Positions 13,597 through 15,135 of a DNA stretch of 15,135 nt are shown piece after piece. Every line of letters begins with the position of its first letter. The stretch's first letter is position 1. Source of the DNA: an uncultured bacterium. GTDB taxonomy: Bacteria > Planctomycetota > Phycisphaerae > Sedimentisphaerales > Anaerobacaceae. The notes beneath the pieces were generated by a model. The model was given only the letters and a program-made list of their open reading frames with translations. It ran no database searches and was not told the DNA's origin. Where the stretch lies: NCBI GenBank assembly GCA_913009865.1, contig CAJVYK010000029.1, positions 1-15,135 on the forward strand, written 5' to 3'. Position numbers and translations under genes: made by a program.

Positions 13597-14470
13597 CCAC
13601 AGTGTAATACTCGTTTATGTAAACTCGTAATGCCAGTAGCGACAAAACAGCTGTGTGAGAAGCAGGTGGGGTGACTATCGCAGACTGGCCGTCATAGGTC
13701 AGAAGCGTGGAATAAACCGGCCAATTGCCGTCTTTTAATTGGGCGTTTACAATAGTATCAATCCACTTGGCGGCATCCTTAGCGTTTGGCTTTCCGTAAT
13801 GTAATAGTATAGCCGCTCTTTCAGCGTATAAGTCAGAAAATGATTTGCTCTTCAACTGCTCCCTAAGTATTTGCTTTAAGATATTTGGCTTTTTGTCTGT
13901 AAGTTGCTTTGGAAGTTCTAAGCCGGTTTGCTCTGCCCATTCCAGGACATAAAACTGATGGGTGAGAATATAGCCGGATTCTTTGGTTGCCAGGAAATCG
14001 TTAATATACGAAATCGCACGTTCCCTGGGCCTTCCAAAAGGAGCGAGTAGATATTTGGAAAAGCGAGCGATACCGGAAGCAGGATTTTCGGGTAAATCGA
14101 TACGGGGGGCATTAGGGTCTATCAATCGCAAAGAGGGATGTTTTTCAATACTCGCCGTTTTGTCGTTTACAAACTGTCGAAGTGTTTTATTCGGCGTCAA
14201 TTTCAGGATTTCTTTCAATGCCCATATTACATCAACATTCAAGGAAGGTTCCCTCATAATCGCTGCAAGAGCGGCATCATACGCTTTTACCGCTTTTGCT
14301 TTTCTTTGCTGCGGCGAAATATTAAGCTTGCGTTCGGATGCGCATCCTCCCAAGCCGGCACAACACACTACAACACCGAGGAGAACCATAATAACTTTTT
14401 TAACAGTGCTGAAATGTTTATCGATTGGCATTGAGTTTACTTTCGCTGCAAATAGTCTATGGATTCCCAT
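13577..14470 (-). CDS. Lipoprotein with alpha/alpha-toroid-like C-terminus, unknown function
   Basis: Up to 297 residues, with a lipoprotein signal: KKVIMVLLGVVVCCAGLGGC (24-43), lipobox L-G-G-C at 40-43, followed by ASERK. The mature part is helical. The last 65 residues (AAKWIDTIVNAQLKDGNWP, then HTAVLSLLALRVYI) look like the W-x-x-x-Q-x-x-D-G-x-W plus HTA pattern of terpenoid-cyclase or polysaccharide-lyase type alpha/alpha toroids, where it would be a short or partial barrel. I assign no enzyme activity. The start is open: ATG 14468-14470 is the longest; ATG 14429-14431 (MPIDKHF) gives a more usual signal-peptide length and is slightly preferred on that ground. Neither has a strong ribosome binding site. 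It is a single gene followed on the same strand by tRNA-Gly. Confidence 0.8.
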   Translation of the reverse strand: MGIHRLFAAKVNSMPIDKHFSTVKKVIMVLLGVVVCCAGLGGCASERKLNISPQQRKAKAVKAYDAALAAIMREPSLNVDVIWALKEILKLTPNKTLRQFVNDKTASIEKHPSLRLIDPNAPRIDLPENPASGIARFSKYLLAPFGRPRERAISYINDFLATKESGYILTHQFYVLEWAEQTGLELPKQLTDKKPNILKQILREQLKSKSFSDLYAERAAILLHYGKPNAKDAAKWIDTIVNAQLKDGNWPVYSTLLTYDGQSAIVTPPASHTAVLSLLALRVYINEYYTVVFNFKL

Positions 14471-14947
14471 ATAACATCGCTAACTTCCGGTCATAAGTTA
14501 AATATCGCCTTCGTAATATGTTATCAGAACCCTGTTTTGTTGTCACGAGTTTCTTGTCAAATCAAGGTTCAAAAACCTATAGACAAGATTATTGGTATTA
14601 TGTTGTCGCAAATTTGCTGCCGGATTCATTTCCTCCACAGCGTAAAGAAGCAAACGAGTTTGTTATAGCCATCCTATTGCTCTGCTGAAAGCTCGTGACT
14701 AATGTCATTCGGAACCCTTCACTCCGCCTGACAATCCCTCAAATCAAGTGCAACAGGACTCCAAGCGTTATACCCATTTTCGGACTTGACACACGCCCTC
14801 GGGACGGCGTCTGTGGTTAAAAAAAGAGGCAAGCCATTGGCTTGCCTCTTAACAAACTACTAATCTGTTGGTCAACGTTTAGTCCCAGCAATACTTATAG
14901 AACAACCATTTCCGTATTACTTGGCGAACTTTCGCCGCCGGAAACGT
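14471..14947. other. Long non-coding gap before the right-edge gene
   Basis: About 477 bases without a supported gene. The only clear element is the terminator at 14819-14850. A bulged inverted repeat ACGCC/GGCGT occurs at about 14789-14806. Short open frames exist on both strands, but none has a ribosome binding site, protein-like composition or reasonable length, so none is called. Confidence 0.5.
14819..14850 (-). terminator. Strong rho-independent terminator of the right-edge gene
   Basis: On the minus strand an 11-bp perfect stem AAGAGGCAAGC/GCTTGCCTCTT encloses a 5-nt loop; the T run (complement of 14819-14825) overlaps the base of the stem. It follows the stop codon of the right-edge gene by about 100 nt. 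Confidence 0.9.
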
Positions 14948-15135
14948 TTACGCCGTTATCGTTGCACTAACGGTTTCCGACCACGGGCCTTTATCGCCGC
15001 CGGTCTTAACCCATCGGAGCATATAATGAGCGGTCTTTCCGCCATCTGCGCCATCGTATTCTACAGTATAGGGGCTTGCCGTATCCAACGTTACAAAGCT
15101 AAGCTCATCGGGGTCGGCTGGCGGCGCTTCTCCCT
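14948..15135 (-). CDS. C-terminal 61 residues of a probable extracellular protein (5' part outside window)
   Basis: Reading the minus strand from the right edge gives an open frame ending at a TAA (14948-14950). The tail contains PYTVEYDGADGGKTAHYMLRW and GPWSETVSATITA. The W-x-x-x-x-G-x-x-GPWSE-x-x-x-A-x-I pattern resembles the last beta-strands of a fibronectin-III-like domain, of a kind I recall at the C-termini of hypothetical planctomycete and other bacterial proteins. The bulk and function are unknown. A strong terminator follows, which supports its being a real gene end. Confidence 0.75.
   Translation of the reverse strand, partial: GEAPPADPDELSFVTLDTASPYTVEYDGADGGKTAHYMLRWVKTGGDKGPWSETVSATITA

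Noticed and set aside
14459..14668. 69-codon plus-strand open frame in the long gap
   Set aside because: No ribosome binding site, low-complexity composition and no family resemblance; it overlaps the start of the lipoprotein gene.
14784..14818. TTGACA-like box at 14785 as a promoter
   Set aside because: No matching -10 box at 16-18 nt, and no supported plus-strand gene downstream.

Overview
The window looks like chromosomal DNA of an anaerobic or facultative Planctomycetota bacterium, probably Phycisphaerae-like. This is an inference from the helix-turn-helix/sigma-like gene at the left edge, the fused electron-transfer flavoprotein, the AsmA-like giant protein and the style of the secreted proteins; no rRNA or marker phylogeny is available here. 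Coding is on both strands, with no phage, transposase or CRISPR signature.

Layout. 1-513 (-) is the 5' part of a regulator with a MerR/excisionase-type helix-turn-helix; a palindromic heptamer array lies just upstream. 698-1324 (-) is a stand-alone B12-binding corrinoid protein with a clear terminator at 631-658. Divergent from it, 1628-5397 (+) is a two-gene electron-transfer operon: an EtfB-EtfA fusion followed 5 nt later by ETF:quinone oxidoreductase with a cysteine-rich C-terminus. Then comes a small secreted beta-rich protein (5601-6113, +), bracketed by an exact 18-bp direct repeat that duplicates the last codons of the ETF-QO gene. On the minus strand lie csrA (6254-6445), an eight-helix membrane protein (6788-7720) and a Tat-exported C_GCAxxG_C_C-type cysteine protein (7795-8406), the last two probably co-transcribed. 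On the plus strand follow purD (8593-9870) and a 1139-residue AsmA-like inner-membrane-anchored protein (9929-13348). A minus-strand tRNA-Gly(CCC), a lipoprotein (13577-14470) and, at the right edge, the C-terminal 61 residues of a probable extracellular protein with its own terminator complete the window.

Function. The ETF fusion plus ETF-QO would move electrons from acyl-CoA or other flavin dehydrogenases into the quinone pool, possibly with bifurcation. The corrinoid protein suggests methyl transfer chemistry, but its partner methyltransferases are not in the window.

The most unusual feature is a dispersed family of tandem repeats with a strict 7-nt period but different unit sequences (AGCGTAT-like, ATTCACG/AACCACG, ACTCAAG/ACCCAAG, AACTCAA-like). 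They sit at gene junctions, supply the stop codons of purD and of the Tat protein, contribute to the N-terminus of the AsmA-like protein, and form a 63-nt in-frame insert inside it. A second oddity is the ETF-QO gene-end duplication around the small secreted gene.
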